The notes beneath the pieces were generated by a model. It saw only the letters and a list, made by a program, of their open reading frames with translations, was not told the origin of the DNA and ran no database searches. A stretch of DNA of 64,000 nt from an uncultured Hymenobacter sp. (GTDB taxonomy: Bacteria; Bacteroidota; Bacteroidia; Cytophagales; Hymenobacteraceae), in assembly GCA_913776615.1 (NCBI GenBank), contig CAJYPK010000015.1:186001-250000 (forward strand), in the 5' to 3' direction. A program made the position numbers and the translations under genes. Positions 23,209 to 32,412 of this stretch are shown in pieces (position 1 is the first letter of the stretch; each line of letters begins with the position of its first letter).

Positions 23209-24852
23209 ATGCACCCCTCCAACCCGCCCAAGGGCAGTCTTGAGGACTTGTTCCGTCACCACCTGCTGGAGAGCGAGGCGGCCGCCGTGCCCCCGCGTCC
23301 TCAGGTGTGGGAGCAAATCGACAATAGTCTGCTCCTCGCTCAAAATGAAAAATACCGTCGCCGCCTCGCCGCCTACCGCTGGGCCATGGCGGCTAGCTTA
23401 CTGCTGGCCTCGCTAGCTGGGGGCGGCTGGTGGCATAGCCAGCGGCAGACCCCGGCGGCTAGCTCGCTGGCCCGTGCTGCCAAACAACCCAGCCGCCAGC
23501 AGACCCTGCCAGCAACTCACCGCAGCACGGTGGGCTCCTTGCCAGTGCCCGTCGGTGGGCAGCCCGCAACCCAGGCTACACGGGCAAGTGATGTTGCCAC
23601 TGCTACTTTCCCCACTCCTCATCTGTCCGCTATCGACCAAACTGCTACTACGCTGGCTTCGGCCTCCTCTACTTCGGCTACTACCTCCGCTACTACCTCT
23701 GGGGCTGGCCTAGCACGCTGGTCGGCCGCCGGGCGGTTCGCCAGCCACTCCCAAGGGCACATTGCTACGCGGCGGGAAATGGCGCACTACGCATTGCCAC
23801 GCAACACGCCACTGGTCGGTGACTCCCGGCAGCCAGCGCTGCCGGGACAGTCAGCCTCTGCCGATGCGATTTCCGCTACTCCCAGTGCGGCGCTGCCCGA
23901 CCTGGCATCGGCCGTCACTGCTCCGGCTACCCTGACCGATGCACCGGCCGACGAAGCTTCGCTCTCGACCTCTACGCTCGCCGGTAGCCATGCGATTGCG
24001 GCCGAAGCCACCCTCGCAACTCGGCAGGCCAGCCTCACGCAGGCCACGGCCAGCCTACCTACCAGCCTGGCTGAAGTTACGGTCGCGCCGGGCCCACCGC
24101 TGGAGCTCATGCGCCATTGGCAGTACGGGGCTTCGTACTCAGCCAGCGCTTACAATCCCAATATCGCCTGGGCCAAGTCGCCGATTTTACCCACCGCGAG
24201 CAGCCTGCCGAACTACACCGCTAGCCTTAGCCGATCGGTGGCGGCTGAGTATCGCGACAACCTGCGCCCCGGCCTCGGGCAGCGTTTAAGCCTGTGGGCG
24301 GCCCGCCGCCTGGGTAATGGGCGCTGGAGTCTGCACACGGGTGTTGAGCTGACGCAGAACACGGCTACTTCTGCCAGTTCGGTAGCCTTCGTCGGCGAGC
24401 CAGTAGCCGACCTCAGCTACCTGGCGGCCAATTCACCCCGCTCTCTACAGCGCACCTCTTACCGCTACCGCTCGGCAAGTGTACCGGCTGAGCTACGCTA
24501 CGCCAACCCACTCAAAAGCGGCTTCTCGCTTTACGGGCGCATTGGCGCGCTGGTAACGGCCCTGCTCAACGTGCGCAGTGAGGTGGCCGGTATCCCCGAA
24601 GCCACTCACACTTATTCGGTTGGCTCGACCAGCACACCCTACCGACGCGTATCGGCTGGCCTGCGCGGGGGCGCCGGTGTGCAATATCGACCGGCGGGGC
24701 ATCAATGGTGTCTAAACCTTGGTCCGGTGGTCGAAATGGGGGTGTTCAGCCTCGACGTTAATCCAGCTCAAAACTTTTGGAATCAGCAACGCCCCTACAG
24801 CTTTGGCCTGGAAGCCGGCATGGAAATCGGCCGGGGTTTTCGGTTACAATAG
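23209..24852 (+). CDS. Membrane-anchored protein with Ala/Ser/Thr-rich linker and beta-barrel-like C-terminus
   Basis: A 547-residue protein. Residues 1-55 are cytosolic-like (LEDLFRHHLLESEAAAVPPRPQVW resembles the start of Bacteroidota anti-sigma-like proteins). One TM helix follows near 60-78 (AMAASLLLASLAGGGWW). Residues 85-290 are low-complexity Ala/Ser/Thr/Pro. The C-terminal 240 residues alternate in the way of transmembrane beta strands (SYSASAYNPNIAW; WSLHTGVELTQNTA; GFSLYGRIGALVTALLNV) and end GLEAGMEIGRGFRLQ. Position directly after a sigma gene suggests it controls or is controlled by it. Inner-membrane helix plus barrel in one chain is odd; envelope-spanning topology is my inference. 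Confidence 0.75.
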   Translation: MHPSNPPKGSLEDLFRHHLLESEAAAVPPRPQVWEQIDNSLLLAQNEKYRRRLAAYRWAMAASLLLASLAGGGWWHSQRQTPAASSLARAAKQPSRQQTLPATHRSTVGSLPVPVGGQPATQATRASDVATATFPTPHLSAIDQTATTLASASSTSATTSATTSGAGLARWSAAGRFASHSQGHIATRREMAHYALPRNTPLVGDSRQPALPGQSASADAISATPSAALPDLASAVTAPATLTDAPADEASLSTSTLAGSHAIAAEATLATRQASLTQATASLPTSLAEVTVAPGPPLELMRHWQYGASYSASAYNPNIAWAKSPILPTASSLPNYTASLSRSVAAEYRDNLRPGLGQRLSLWAARRLGNGRWSLHTGVELTQNTATSASSVAFVGEPVADLSYLAANSPRSLQRTSYRYRSASVPAELRYANPLKSGFSLYGRIGALVTALLNVRSEVAGIPEATHTYSVGSTSTPYRRVSAGLRGGAGVQYRPAGHQWCLNLGPVVEMGVFSLDVNPAQNFWNQQRPYSFGLEAGMEIGRGFRLQ

Positions 24853-24917
24853 TCTTAGCGTAGGTATATTGCATGCCCGTAGTACTGCCCTGATCTAACC
24901 TTTTTTCTAATGAGCTT

Positions 24918-25109
24918 ATGTCTACTCTTTTACGCTTTCTCTTACTGCTGTTGGCTGGGGCTTCGATCATGGGTGCGCGACATGCCAGCCGGCAATCGCA
25001 CGAAAAATTTTCGTGGCCTGCTACCCACGCAATCAAGCCGGTTGCGCCGGTTGGCGACGACATCGTAGCCAAGCTCACCCACCATCGGGAGTTGCCGTCG
25101 GCACTCTAG
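24918..25109 (+). CDS. Small putative membrane peptide
   Basis: A 63-residue reading frame with a hydrophobic N-terminus (MSTLLRFLLLLLAGASIMGA) and a polar tail rich in His and Lys. A TATATTGC element (24867-24874; one mismatch to TAnnTTTG) lies about 43 bases upstream. No homologue recognised. It could be a real small protein or chance; nothing else occupies this gap before uvrB. Confidence 0.4.
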   Translation: MSTLLRFLLLLLAGASIMGARHASRQSHEKFSWPATHAIKPVAPVGDDIVAKLTHHRELPSAL

Positions 25110-25207
25110 CCAAATAAGTAGTAGACAACTGGCTTTTTGCCCAAGTGCAGAAACCTCAGCTCCCGGTTCGGGGTTAACAGGATTGGCTTATTCCCGGCCA
25201 TTTCTGC

Positions 25208-27253
25208 ATGTCTACGTATCAGCTCACTTCTGAATTTAAGCCCACTGGCGACCAACCCCAGGCCATTGCCGAACTCGTAAAGGGGGTGCATAGCGGCGAG
25301 CCGGCGCAGGTGTTGCTCGGGGCTACCGGTACGGGCAAAACCTTCACGATGGCCAACGTGATTGCCGAAACCGGCAAGCCCGCCCTCGTGCTGTGCCACA
25401 ACAAAACGCTGGCCGCTCAGCTCTATGGTGAGTTCAAAGCGTTTTTTCCCAATAACGCGGTCGAGTACTACATCAGCTACTACGACTATTACCAGCCCGA
25501 AGCGTACATCGCCAGCTCCGACGTCTTCATCGAGAAGGACTTGGCTATCAACGAGGAAATTGAGAAACTGCGCCTGCACTGCACCTCCACGCTGCTGAGC
25601 GGGCGGCGCGATGTGGTGGTGGTGGCCTCGGTGTCGTGCATCTACGGCATCGGCAATCCCGAGGAGTTCGGTAAAAACGTCATTTTCTTGGCCCCCGGCT
25701 TGCGCGTGTCGCGAAACAATCTGCTCTACCAGTTCGTGCAGATTTTGTACTCCCGCACTGAGGTAGAGTTTACGCGCGGCTCGTTCCGGGTGAAGGGCGA
25801 CACGGTGGATGTATTTCCGGCCTATGCCGATTTTGCCTACCGAATCTATTTCTTTGGCGATGAGATTGAGGCGATTCAAAAAATCGACCCGGCCAGCGGC
25901 AAAAAGCTGAGTGACGAGAAAAACATGACCCTCTACCCGGCCAACCTCTTTGTGACGGGCAAGGAAACGCTGAATACCGCCATCCGTGAAATTCAGGATG
26001 ATATGGTGGCCCAGCACAAGTACTTTGAAAAGGAAGGCCGCGACGTGGAAGCCAAGCGCATCCAGGAACGCACCGAATTTGACCTGGAAATGATTCGCGA
26101 GCTCGGGTACTGCTCGGGGATTGAGAACTATTCGCGCTATTTCGACCGGCGCGAGCCCGGCTCGCGGCCGTTCTGCCTGCTCGACTACTTTCCCGATGAT
26201 TATTTGCTAGTGGTCGACGAGAGCCACGCTACCATTCCGCAGATCCGGGCCATGTGGGGTGGCGACCGCTCGCGCAAGACGGCGCTCATCGAGTACGGGT
26301 TCCGATTGCCCTCTGCTTTTGACAACCGCCCGCTGACTTTCAACGAGTTTGAGAGTATGTACCGGCAGGCGGTGTACGTTTCGGCTACGCCGGCCGACTA
26401 CGAGCTGGCCGCGGCCAACGGCGTGGTGGTCGAGCAGATCATCCGTCCCACGGGCCTGCTCGACCCCGAAATCGATTTGCGGCCCAGCATCAACCAGATT
26501 GATGACCTACTCGACGAAGTCGACAATCGCGTGAAGGCGGGTGACCGCGTGCTCGTAACTACCCTCACCAAGCGCATGGCCGAGGAGTTGAGCAAGTACA
26601 TGGAGCGCCTGGGTATCAAAGTCGAATACATTCACTCGGATGTGAAGACCCTCGACCGGGTGGAGATTTTACGCCGGCTACGACTCGGCGAGGTCGATGT
26701 ACTGATCGGCGTCAACCTGCTGCGTGAGGGACTTGACTTACCGGAGGTTAGCCTAGTTGCCATTCTGGATGCCGATAAGGAAGGATTTCTGCGTGACCAG
26801 CGCTCACTGATTCAGACGATGGGCCGGGCGGCGCGTAACGAGCGGGGCAAGGTTATTCTGTACGCCGACCGCATGACGGGCTCGATGCAGCGCGCCATCG
26901 ACGAAACCAACCGCCGCCGGGCCACCCAGATTGCGTACAACGAAGCCCACGGCATCACACCTAAGACCGTGCGCAAGAGTCACGCCCAGATTATGGGCCA
27001 AACCGATTTGGCCGATTACCGCATTGCGGAAACGCAGGCCCCGGCTGCGCCTTATGCTACCGGCGATGCACCCTTGGCCCTAGCCGCCGAACCCGTGGTG
27101 GCCATGATGAGCCGCGCCGAGCTCGAAAAGCTCATCAAAACTACCGAAAAGCAGATGGAGGCCGCGGCTAAGGAATTGGATTTTTTGCAGGCAGCTAAGC
27201 TGCGCGACGAGCTTGGCGCGCTCAAGCAGGTGCTGAAAGGCAAGCGTGACTAA
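25208..27253 (+). CDS. uvrB: UvrABC excision repair helicase subunit B
   Basis: A 681-residue DNA-damage verification subunit. Walker A GATGTGKT at residues 39-46, the damage-probing beta-hairpin YYISYYDYYQPEAYI, helicase motif II VVDESHATIPQ, motif V LREGLDLPEVSLVAILD and motif VI QTMGRAARN are intact. The C-terminal UVR domain (RAELEKLIKTTEKQM ... LDFLQAAKLRDEL) that recruits UvrC is present. Full length. Stand-alone gene with its own terminator; uvrA and uvrC are not in the window. Confidence 0.98.
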   Translation: MSTYQLTSEFKPTGDQPQAIAELVKGVHSGEPAQVLLGATGTGKTFTMANVIAETGKPALVLCHNKTLAAQLYGEFKAFFPNNAVEYYISYYDYYQPEAYIASSDVFIEKDLAINEEIEKLRLHCTSTLLSGRRDVVVVASVSCIYGIGNPEEFGKNVIFLAPGLRVSRNNLLYQFVQILYSRTEVEFTRGSFRVKGDTVDVFPAYADFAYRIYFFGDEIEAIQKIDPASGKKLSDEKNMTLYPANLFVTGKETLNTAIREIQDDMVAQHKYFEKEGRDVEAKRIQERTEFDLEMIRELGYCSGIENYSRYFDRREPGSRPFCLLDYFPDDYLLVVDESHATIPQIRAMWGGDRSRKTALIEYGFRLPSAFDNRPLTFNEFESMYRQAVYVSATPADYELAAANGVVVEQIIRPTGLLDPEIDLRPSINQIDDLLDEVDNRVKAGDRVLVTTLTKRMAEELSKYMERLGIKVEYIHSDVKTLDRVEILRRLRLGEVDVLIGVNLLREGLDLPEVSLVAILDADKEGFLRDQRSLIQTMGRAARNERGKVILYADRMTGSMQRAIDETNRRRATQIAYNEAHGITPKTVRKSHAQIMGQTDLADYRIAETQAPAAPYATGDAPLALAAEPVVAMMSRAELEKLIKTTEKQMEAAAKELDFLQAAKLRDELGALKQVLKGKRD

Positions 27254-27297
27254 TACCAGTGGGACCGGCCACGTCCCCGCCGCCTGCCCCAACCCAC

Positions 27298-27330
27298 AAA
27301 AGGCTCCGCCGTTGCTGGCGGAGCCTTTTT
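27298..27330 (+). terminator. Terminator after uvrB
   Basis: AAAAGGCTCCGCC (27298-27310) pairs with GGCGGAGCCTTTTT (27317-27330) with a 6-base loop. The A-run makes it usable also by the converging gene at 27349. Confidence 0.92.
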
Positions 27331-27348
27331 GCTGTAAGCCTCGGCTCA

Positions 27349-27834
27349 CTATTCGACGTGCTTGTGAGCAGGCTTTGCTGTCGGATTGCTGGCTACAGGG
27401 TGCTTACCGGCTTTAGCACCAGCTAGCTTACGGGCGTTGGCCGCCTTGCGCTGAGCGGGCGTCAGGTCGTCGGAAGCATTGGCCGATAAGTAGCCAGCGG
27501 TGCCCGTCAGGCGACGGGTTGCCTTGTCGGCAGCTGATTTACCAGCTTGATTACCGGTACCTTGTACATTCCTAGGCTTAGAATTGGGATGCTGCTGCAG
27601 GTAGCCACCACCAGCTTTTTGATAAGCCAAGGTGAGGAGTTGCGACTTACGGGCGCTCCAGGTACCTGGCTCGCCACCTTTAGCGGCAGCTCGAATTTCG
27701 GCCCGTAGCTGCTCGCGCATTTCGGGGTCGGTATAGGTATTTTCATCGGTACGGCGGCGGGCCGCGGGGCGCGTCTTGGTACGCTTGCGAGCCGGGGTGC
27801 TACTGAGGGCGGCGTCGGGGGCAGAAATTTTCAT
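27349..27834 (-). CDS. Basic hypothetical protein (161 aa)
   Basis: A 161-residue, Lys/Arg/Ala-rich protein without signal peptide or TM helix. Three parts: a basic N-tail (ARKRTKTRPAARRRTDEN), a conserved-looking core YTDPEMREQLRAEIRAAAKG ... PGTWSARKSQLLTLAYQKAGGGY (residues 34-82) and a Lys/Ala/Thr-rich tail containing LTPAQRKAANARKLAGAKAGKH. The composition suggests nucleic-acid association, and the core looks like a small conserved domain whose function I do not know. It converges on uvrB through a shared terminator. Confidence 0.75.
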   Translation of the reverse strand: MKISAPDAALSSTPARKRTKTRPAARRRTDENTYTDPEMREQLRAEIRAAAKGGEPGTWSARKSQLLTLAYQKAGGGYLQQHPNSKPRNVQGTGNQAGKSAADKATRRLTGTAGYLSANASDDLTPAQRKAANARKLAGAKAGKHPVASNPTAKPAHKHVE

Positions 27835-28069
27835 CAGATGGCCATGAAAAGTAGAACATGCGACCTACGCCGCCGTATGCTAGTAGTTGCACTAAAATGA
27901 CGAATCTCATATTTTACGTTTAACCATTTGGCAACAATAGTTAAACATCAAACGAATTTGTCCTTTTTTCTGCCGAAAACGCCCCTTGCGATGGGCCGCT
28001 CAGCAAGCAACCACAGCTCAGCTAATGGCGTAGGCGGGGCATAGCTTACCGCTCACCTTTCCTTTCTGT

Positions 28070-30382
28070 ATGCTCAAAAAAATACTCTACTTAGTACTAA
28101 TAGTCAGCCTGAGCCTACCGGCCGTGGCTCAGCGCGTGGGGGTGGTACTTAGCGGTGGTGGAGCCAAGGGCCTGGCCCACGTGGGCGTACTGAAGCAGCT
28201 GGAAGCTAACGGCATTCCCATCGATTACATCGTGGGTAATAGCATGGGCGCCGTGGTGGGGGCCATGTACGCGGCGGGTTACTCACCACGCGACATTGAG
28301 CAGATTGTATTATCCAAAGAGTTTCAGAACTGGGCTACCGGTAAGATACTACCCGACAAAACGTTCAATTTTCTTACTGCCGAGCCATCCCCTTCGTCGT
28401 TGCGACTGGGCTTGTCGATTGATTCGACGTTCAAGGCTAACATCTCGCCCAATCTGGTCAACGATCTGAATCTCAATTTTGCGCTGGCCCGGCTGCTGGC
28501 TCCCGCTGCTGCCGCCGCCAAGTACAACTTTGATAATCTGTTTGTCCCCTATCGCTGCCTGGCCACGGAAGTATTCACGCGCAGGGAGGTCGTGCAGAAA
28601 TCGGGATTGCTCTCCGACGCCGTGCGCAATTCCATGGCTTACCCACTAGCCTTTCGTCCCATTCGCAACCTTGATGGACGCTACCTTTTCGACGGGGCGG
28701 TGCTGAATAACTTCCCCACCAACGTTATGCGGCAGGATTTCAAGCCGGACGTGATGATTGGCGTCAACGTAGGCGACGTGGCCCTGAAGAAGTATCCGTA
28801 TGACAAAGACGATAAGCTGTTGGCGGGCACCCTGGTATTCTTGGGTAGCAGCGTAGCCGACACCAACAGCGTGGGCAAGAACGGCATCTACATTCAACCC
28901 AACCTGGGTAGCCTGGGCGCGGCCGACTTCGACAAGGTCCGCACCCTGATTGCTGAGGGCGATTCGGCAACTATTCTCAAGATGGACGACATCAAGCGGC
29001 GCATTACGCGACGCGTCGATACGCTGGAGCTGCAGCGTCGGCGGCTGGCTTTTCAGCAAAGTGTGCCGCCGCCCCGCTTCGTGAAAGTAGAGGTGCAGGG
29101 CCTGCGTCCCGATCAGAACGAGTACGCCCGGCAATTCTTCCGGCGCGAGGGCTCTACGTACACCATCGACGGGCTGGAGGAAGGCTATTACCGGCTGGCC
29201 TCGGATGACTATTTCCGTAATATCTACCCGCGCATCCGCTACGATGCGGCCTTGAAGGGCTACGTTTTCAACGTAGACGCCCAGCGTAACAACAATATTG
29301 CGGCCGAGATCGGCTTCACGCTCAGCACCCGGCCCATCGAGAGCCTGTACCTGGGGGTGGAGTTTCGCTACCTGCGGCGGCTGCTGTATTCGGCGGCGGC
29401 CAACGTAAGCGTGGGCCGCTTTTACAACGGGGCGCAGGGCACATTCCGCCTCAATGCGCCGGGCCGACTACCCTTCTACATCGCGCCCGTTGTCACCTAC
29501 AACCAGTGGGACTACCAGCAAACCAGCGTGCTCCTGGGCAGCGACGCGCTGAGCACGCAGGTGCAGCAAAAAGACCTTAAGGTAGGGGCGCAGATTGGCG
29601 TATCGCCCCGCTACCGCTCGCGCATGGTGTTCGACGTAGGCGCGTTTTACAACGTTGATAACTACTCCAACAAGAACGAGATTTTATCGTCGGCCGTACT
29701 CGACCGCACTTCCTTTAAAGGGGGGACGGCGGCCATTCGCTTCGCCCGCAACTCGCTCAATCGCAAGCAGTACCCCACAGCGGGGCGGCGCGCCATTCTC
29801 ACCGTGCGCGGCGTCACGGGCACGGAGGTGTACACGCCGGGCTCTACCTCTAACTTCGAAGCGCTGGGGGAGCGCTCGCGCCACCACCAATGGCTGCAAT
29901 TTCGGGGCACTTATGAGCGCTATTATGCCCTGAAGCCCGACAAGTCGGCCTGGGGCTACTTCGGCGAGATTACCGTGAGCGGGCAAGGCGAATTTTTCAA
30001 CTACCGCTCCTCGCTGACCACGGCTCCCATCTTTGCTCCCCTCCCCGATTCGCGCAGTCGGTTTTTACAGCGCTACCGCTCGCCACGCTTCGTGGCGGCG
30101 GGCCTGCGCTACTCGCAAACGGTGTTGGGCAAACTGGAATGGCGCTCCGAGCTTTTCGCCCACGTTGATTTTGCCCAGCTGCGCGACGTAAATCAAGTAG
30201 CGGTGCGGGGCAACGCCATAAGCCGCCCGTACCTAACGGCCTCCACGGGCTTTATTTTCACTACGCCCGTGGGGCCGTTGGCCTTGCACGCCCTCTACTA
30301 CGACGACCCCACGCCCAGCAACCGCTTCGGCGTATATGCGCACTTGGGCTACATCCTGTTCCGGGGCCGCTCGCTGGAGTAG
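28070..30382 (+). CDS. Patatin-like phospholipase with C-terminal outer-membrane barrel
   Basis: A 770-residue protein. Signal peptide (residues 1-20, LYLVLIVSLSLPAVAQ), then a patatin domain: oxyanion loop VLSGGGAKGLAHVGVL, nucleophile IVGNSMGAVVG and the Asp of the dyad in LFDGAVLNNFP. At about 345-420 lies a POTRA-like unit (FVKVEVQGLRPDQNEYARQF), then a C-terminal barrel of about 350 residues ending YAHLGYILFRGRSLE. This is the layout of PlpD-like (type Vd) two-part proteins and of many Bacteroidota patatin-BamA fusions: lipase in or displayed through the outer membrane. The 235-base upstream gap is AT-rich with no clear TAnnTTTG. Confidence 0.92.
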   Translation: MLKKILYLVLIVSLSLPAVAQRVGVVLSGGGAKGLAHVGVLKQLEANGIPIDYIVGNSMGAVVGAMYAAGYSPRDIEQIVLSKEFQNWATGKILPDKTFNFLTAEPSPSSLRLGLSIDSTFKANISPNLVNDLNLNFALARLLAPAAAAAKYNFDNLFVPYRCLATEVFTRREVVQKSGLLSDAVRNSMAYPLAFRPIRNLDGRYLFDGAVLNNFPTNVMRQDFKPDVMIGVNVGDVALKKYPYDKDDKLLAGTLVFLGSSVADTNSVGKNGIYIQPNLGSLGAADFDKVRTLIAEGDSATILKMDDIKRRITRRVDTLELQRRRLAFQQSVPPPRFVKVEVQGLRPDQNEYARQFFRREGSTYTIDGLEEGYYRLASDDYFRNIYPRIRYDAALKGYVFNVDAQRNNNIAAEIGFTLSTRPIESLYLGVEFRYLRRLLYSAAANVSVGRFYNGAQGTFRLNAPGRLPFYIAPVVTYNQWDYQQTSVLLGSDALSTQVQQKDLKVGAQIGVSPRYRSRMVFDVGAFYNVDNYSNKNEILSSAVLDRTSFKGGTAAIRFARNSLNRKQYPTAGRRAILTVRGVTGTEVYTPGSTSNFEALGERSRHHQWLQFRGTYERYYALKPDKSAWGYFGEITVSGQGEFFNYRSSLTTAPIFAPLPDSRSRFLQRYRSPRFVAAGLRYSQTVLGKLEWRSELFAHVDFAQLRDVNQVAVRGNAISRPYLTASTGFIFTTPVGPLALHALYYDDPTPSNRFGVYAHLGYILFRGRSLE

Positions 30383-30392
30383 CGGGCCAGCC

Positions 30393-31415
30393 CTAGCCCG
30401 CTACCACCGGCGCGGGCTGGGGCTGGGTGCTGGGCGTGCCCACGCGGGGCCAGCCGTACTCATCGTACGTCACTTTGTCGAGCAGCATGACGCGGCGCGA
30501 CTTGCCTTGCTCATCGTTGATAGCATCGAAGGTAGGTTGCTGGCGATCGATGGCGTGGTAAAGTAGCCAGTCTTGCTCACTGGCATCGGTCACCAGGCAA
30601 TTATGCCCGGGAGCCAGCCAGCGGTCGTTTTCGATGAGGATGGTACCCTCAGTGCCGGTGGCCTGGGCCAGCGTTTCGTACGGGCCTTCGGCCTGCCGGG
30701 CGCGGGCGACCAGCACGGCGTAGCGGGCATCGGGACCGCAGCAATTATCGCCCGAGTAAAACAGATAGTACCAGCCAGCGCGGTAGCGCACCCAGCTTCC
30801 CTCAATAAGGTGGCCGTAGGCCGAATGGTCGCCCGCCGGGCGGGGAGCCACGACTACCGTCGCTTCACTACCCGACGCAAAACTCAGCCCGTCGGGGGCC
30901 AACTCGCGCACTCGCAACGGCCCGAAGCCCGACCCCCAGAATAGGAGCTGCCGCCCGGTAGCGGGATCTACAAAACGCATGGGGTCGATGTTCTCGAAGC
31001 CGGGACCACCGGCCAGCAGGGGCTGGCCGCTATCCACAAACGGGCCGGCGGGGTCTTGCGCCACGGCCACGCCCAGGCACAGGCCCGCCGTGGTATCGTT
31101 GGGCTGCGCCGAATAATACAGCAGGTAGCGGCCATCGGGGTGACGGCTCACATCGGGCGCCCAAAAGCGCTGGCTGTGGGCGGCCCAGGCGGGCTTGTCG
31201 GGCAGGGCCTCGCCCAGGTACTCCCAGTCTACCAGGTTGCGCGAGCGGGCTACTTGAAAATTCAGAATTTGCCCGTGCCGCTTAGTCTGGGTGGCGTAGG
31301 CGTAATAATAGCCGTTGGGAGCCAGCAGTACGCTGGGGTCGGGGAAGTCGGTAGCCAATACCGGGTTCTGGTACGTGGCCGCCGGGATTGGGCGTTCGGG
31401 CGCGGTGGCACTCAT
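30393..31415 (-). CDS. Glycoside hydrolase family 43 protein
   Basis: A 340-residue five-bladed beta-propeller hydrolase, probably an arabinanase or arabinofuranosidase/xylosidase. Catalytic base Asp in NPVLATDFPDPSVL, the pKa-tuning Asp in NIDPMRFVDP and catalytic acid Glu in HLIEGSWVRY. No signal peptide is visible, so it should act on imported oligosaccharides in the cytoplasm. Its ATG overlaps the stop of the upstream alpha/beta hydrolase (4 bases), meaning translational coupling. It converges on the patatin gene with only 10 bases between stops and no terminator seen. Confidence 0.93.
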   Translation of the reverse strand: MSATAPERPIPAATYQNPVLATDFPDPSVLLAPNGYYYAYATQTKRHGQILNFQVARSRNLVDWEYLGEALPDKPAWAAHSQRFWAPDVSRHPDGRYLLYYSAQPNDTTAGLCLGVAVAQDPAGPFVDSGQPLLAGGPGFENIDPMRFVDPATGRQLLFWGSGFGPLRVRELAPDGLSFASGSEATVVVAPRPAGDHSAYGHLIEGSWVRYRAGWYYLFYSGDNCCGPDARYAVLVARARQAEGPYETLAQATGTEGTILIENDRWLAPGHNCLVTDASEQDWLLYHAIDRQQPTFDAINDEQGKSRRVMLLDKVTYDEYGWPRVGTPSTQPQPAPVVAG

Positions 31416-32137
31416 AGGGGAAAGCTGTCGGCGTACTGGCCTTTGAAAATCTCTTCGGGCGCTTCGAGCGGCAGCAGGTGGCCGGCACCTGGTACTACTA
31501 CCATAGTAGAGCCGGCGGGCAGCAGGGGCAACGTTTGCTGGCGCTGGGCGGCGGGCGGTACGGCCCGGTCGTTTTCGCCCACCAAGAGGCGGCAGGGCAC
31601 CTCAATCTGCGGCATCAGGGCCGAGATATCCTCGCGCGAGCCGTGCTGCAGCCAGGCATCCCAGGCGGCCTGGGTGGTACGCAGGTTGTCGGCCACCACT
31701 TGCTTGTGCCATTCCTCGGCGAGTGGAATGCTGGTAATTTTGGCAAACGTCTTCTCGGCCTCGGCGGGCTGGCCGTAGGCCGCCAGGCTAGCCGCCCGGT
31801 CCTCGTCGCTGATGGGCTCGGGCGTGGGCGGTGAGGGTGACAGCAGCAGCAAGCCCCGCAACCCTGTCGGCCGCCGGGCGGCCAGCGCCAGGCTGATTTT
31901 GCCGCTCATGCTGTGGCCGATGAGGTGGTAGTCCGCCAGCTTGTGTTCGGCGATGTATTGCACTACCCAGTCGGCATAGCTAGCCACCGAGTAGTCGAAG
32001 CCCGCGGGCGCCGCCTGGCTTCCAAACCCCGGCAAATCGGGAGCGAGCAAGCGGGCACCCGGCGGCAGCAGCGGCGGCAGTAATTCAAACTCGCGGCCGG
32101 AGCCGGCCCAGTAGTGCAGGGCGACGTAGGTGATCAT
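31412..32137 (-). CDS. Alpha/beta-fold hydrolase
   Basis: A 241-residue serine hydrolase: nucleophile GHSMSGKISL, acid in VGENDRAVP and His in VPGAGHLLPLEAPEE. The N-terminus TYVALHYWAGSGREFELL replaces the usual HG oxyanion motif with HYWAGSG. I took ATG 32137; 13 earlier codons are less likely. The 4-base ATGA overlap with GH43 suggests a shared substrate, for instance an acyl or aryl ester of a sugar, but that is inference. Confidence 0.9.
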   Translation of the reverse strand: MITYVALHYWAGSGREFELLPPLLPPGARLLAPDLPGFGSQAAPAGFDYSVASYADWVVQYIAEHKLADYHLIGHSMSGKISLALAARRPTGLRGLLLLSPSPPTPEPISDEDRAASLAAYGQPAEAEKTFAKITSIPLAEEWHKQVVADNLRTTQAAWDAWLQHGSREDISALMPQIEVPCRLLVGENDRAVPPAAQRQQTLPLLPAGSTMVVVPGAGHLLPLEAPEEIFKGQYADSFPL

Positions 32138-32298
32138 ATCGGAAGTGCGTAGCTTAGTGCAAACTCTTCTACGCACGGACCCGGGGGCGGTTGAAAGCCC
32201 AACGATAGGCTCCCATAAATCGGCCGGCGCTACGCGCTGGCAAAAAAATAGTTAGCCAGTGTGCAATAAGAGACTTGTAAGATTCGGGCCGGCCCCGC

Positions 32299-32306
32299 TA
32301 CATTTG
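32299..32306 (+). promoter_or_regulatory. TACATTTG -7 box for the sigma gene at 32413
   Basis: TACATTTG matches TAnnTTTG; CTTG at 32274-32277 lies 21 bases before it. The leader would be about 100 bases long. Confidence 0.5.
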
Positions 32307-32412
32307 GCCCGATTATAGCGGGCTTCACGCGCCGCTCACTTCCCGATTATTTTTCTAACGCTGCACACTATCGACCAGAAGCTCTACGTTCCCCAATAAC
32401 CCGTAGTTCTTT

